NCBI GenBank assembly: GCA_948891265.1
Contig: CAQUBD010000021.1
Coordinates: 1 to 30,695, forward strand
Source of the DNA: an uncultured Clostridia bacterium
Lineage (GTDB): Bacteria > Bacillota > Clostridia > TANB77 > CAG-508
DNA length: 30,695 bases
Reading direction: 5' to 3'
The translations under genes were made by a program, and so were the position numbers. Positions 30,641-30,695 of the stretch are shown piece after piece; the first letter of the stretch is position 1; each line of letters opens with the position of its first letter. The notes under the pieces are model-generated. The model saw only the letters and a program-made list of their open reading frames with translations. It did not search any database and was not told the origin of the DNA.

Positions 30641-30695
30641 TTAAGAATATTTTCGTTAGTTGAGAAAGCATAAAACCGTAAGCTTAAAAATTGTA

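Overview
The window looks like chromosomal or large-element DNA from a strictly anaerobic, low-GC Bacillota (Clostridia-type). The evidence is the very A+T-rich sequence, strong AGGAGG ribosome binding sites, TTGACT/TTTACT-17-TATAAT promoters, a trimeric NADH/ferredoxin-type [FeFe] hydrogenase and a SpoVB-like flippase. No tRNA, rRNA, CRISPR array, integrase or transposase gene is visible. Both ends lie in or near repeats, which is what an assembly contig broken at repeats would look like.

Layout. 1-240: a dispersed repeat (inverted relative to 27.5 kb), then a near-consensus promoter. 241-1698: PRPP synthetase-like enzyme and nicotinamidase. 1757-3636 (minus): a small and a large zinc-ribbon protein. 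3857-5952: a kinase-fold protein with degraded catalytic motifs and a VWA protein. 6038-9652: a divergent adenylosuccinate synthetase-like enzyme and a PLP aminotransferase-GNAT fusion, separated by a 236-bp palindromic MITE-like element. 9737-13276: smpB, an orphan gene, two signal peptide/low-complexity/TM proteins and a tandem three-gene family of ~100-aa proteins. 13602-18383: hydrogenase operon hydC - unknown 135 aa - hydB - hydA, with 31-bp palindromes in inverted pairs between the genes. 18490-20616: pncB (minus) diverging from a NadM/NadR-type adenylyltransferase (plus). 20672-20776: an Asn-rich 34-aa microprotein. 20958-24601: rfbD-rfbA-rfbC-rfbB for dTDP-L-rhamnose. 24629-27401 (minus): a small hypothetical, a flippase and a 234-aa hypothetical. 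27500-27925: a large nested inverted repeat. 28074-30552: acyl-CoA synthetase and a YhhQ-type queuosine-precursor transporter.

How the genes work together. PncA, PncB, the PRPP synthetase and the adenylyltransferase form an almost complete Preiss-Handler NAD salvage route: nicotinamide to nicotinate to NaMN to NaAD, with PRPP supplied. No NAD synthetase is seen. The genes are split between two loci 17 kb apart whose promoters share the start TTGACTTTT. The zinc-ribbon, pseudokinase and VWA genes sit in one divergently transcribed block beside the salvage and PurA-like genes. They are the best candidate for an undescribed multi-protein system, but its function cannot be read from the sequence. 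The hydrogenase and rhamnose clusters are well recognised. Repeats are unusually abundant: REP-like palindromes in the hyd and rfb intergenic regions, a MITE-like element with solitary ends elsewhere, a large nested palindrome with a second copy at the window start, and a duplicated rfbB 3' end plus terminator.
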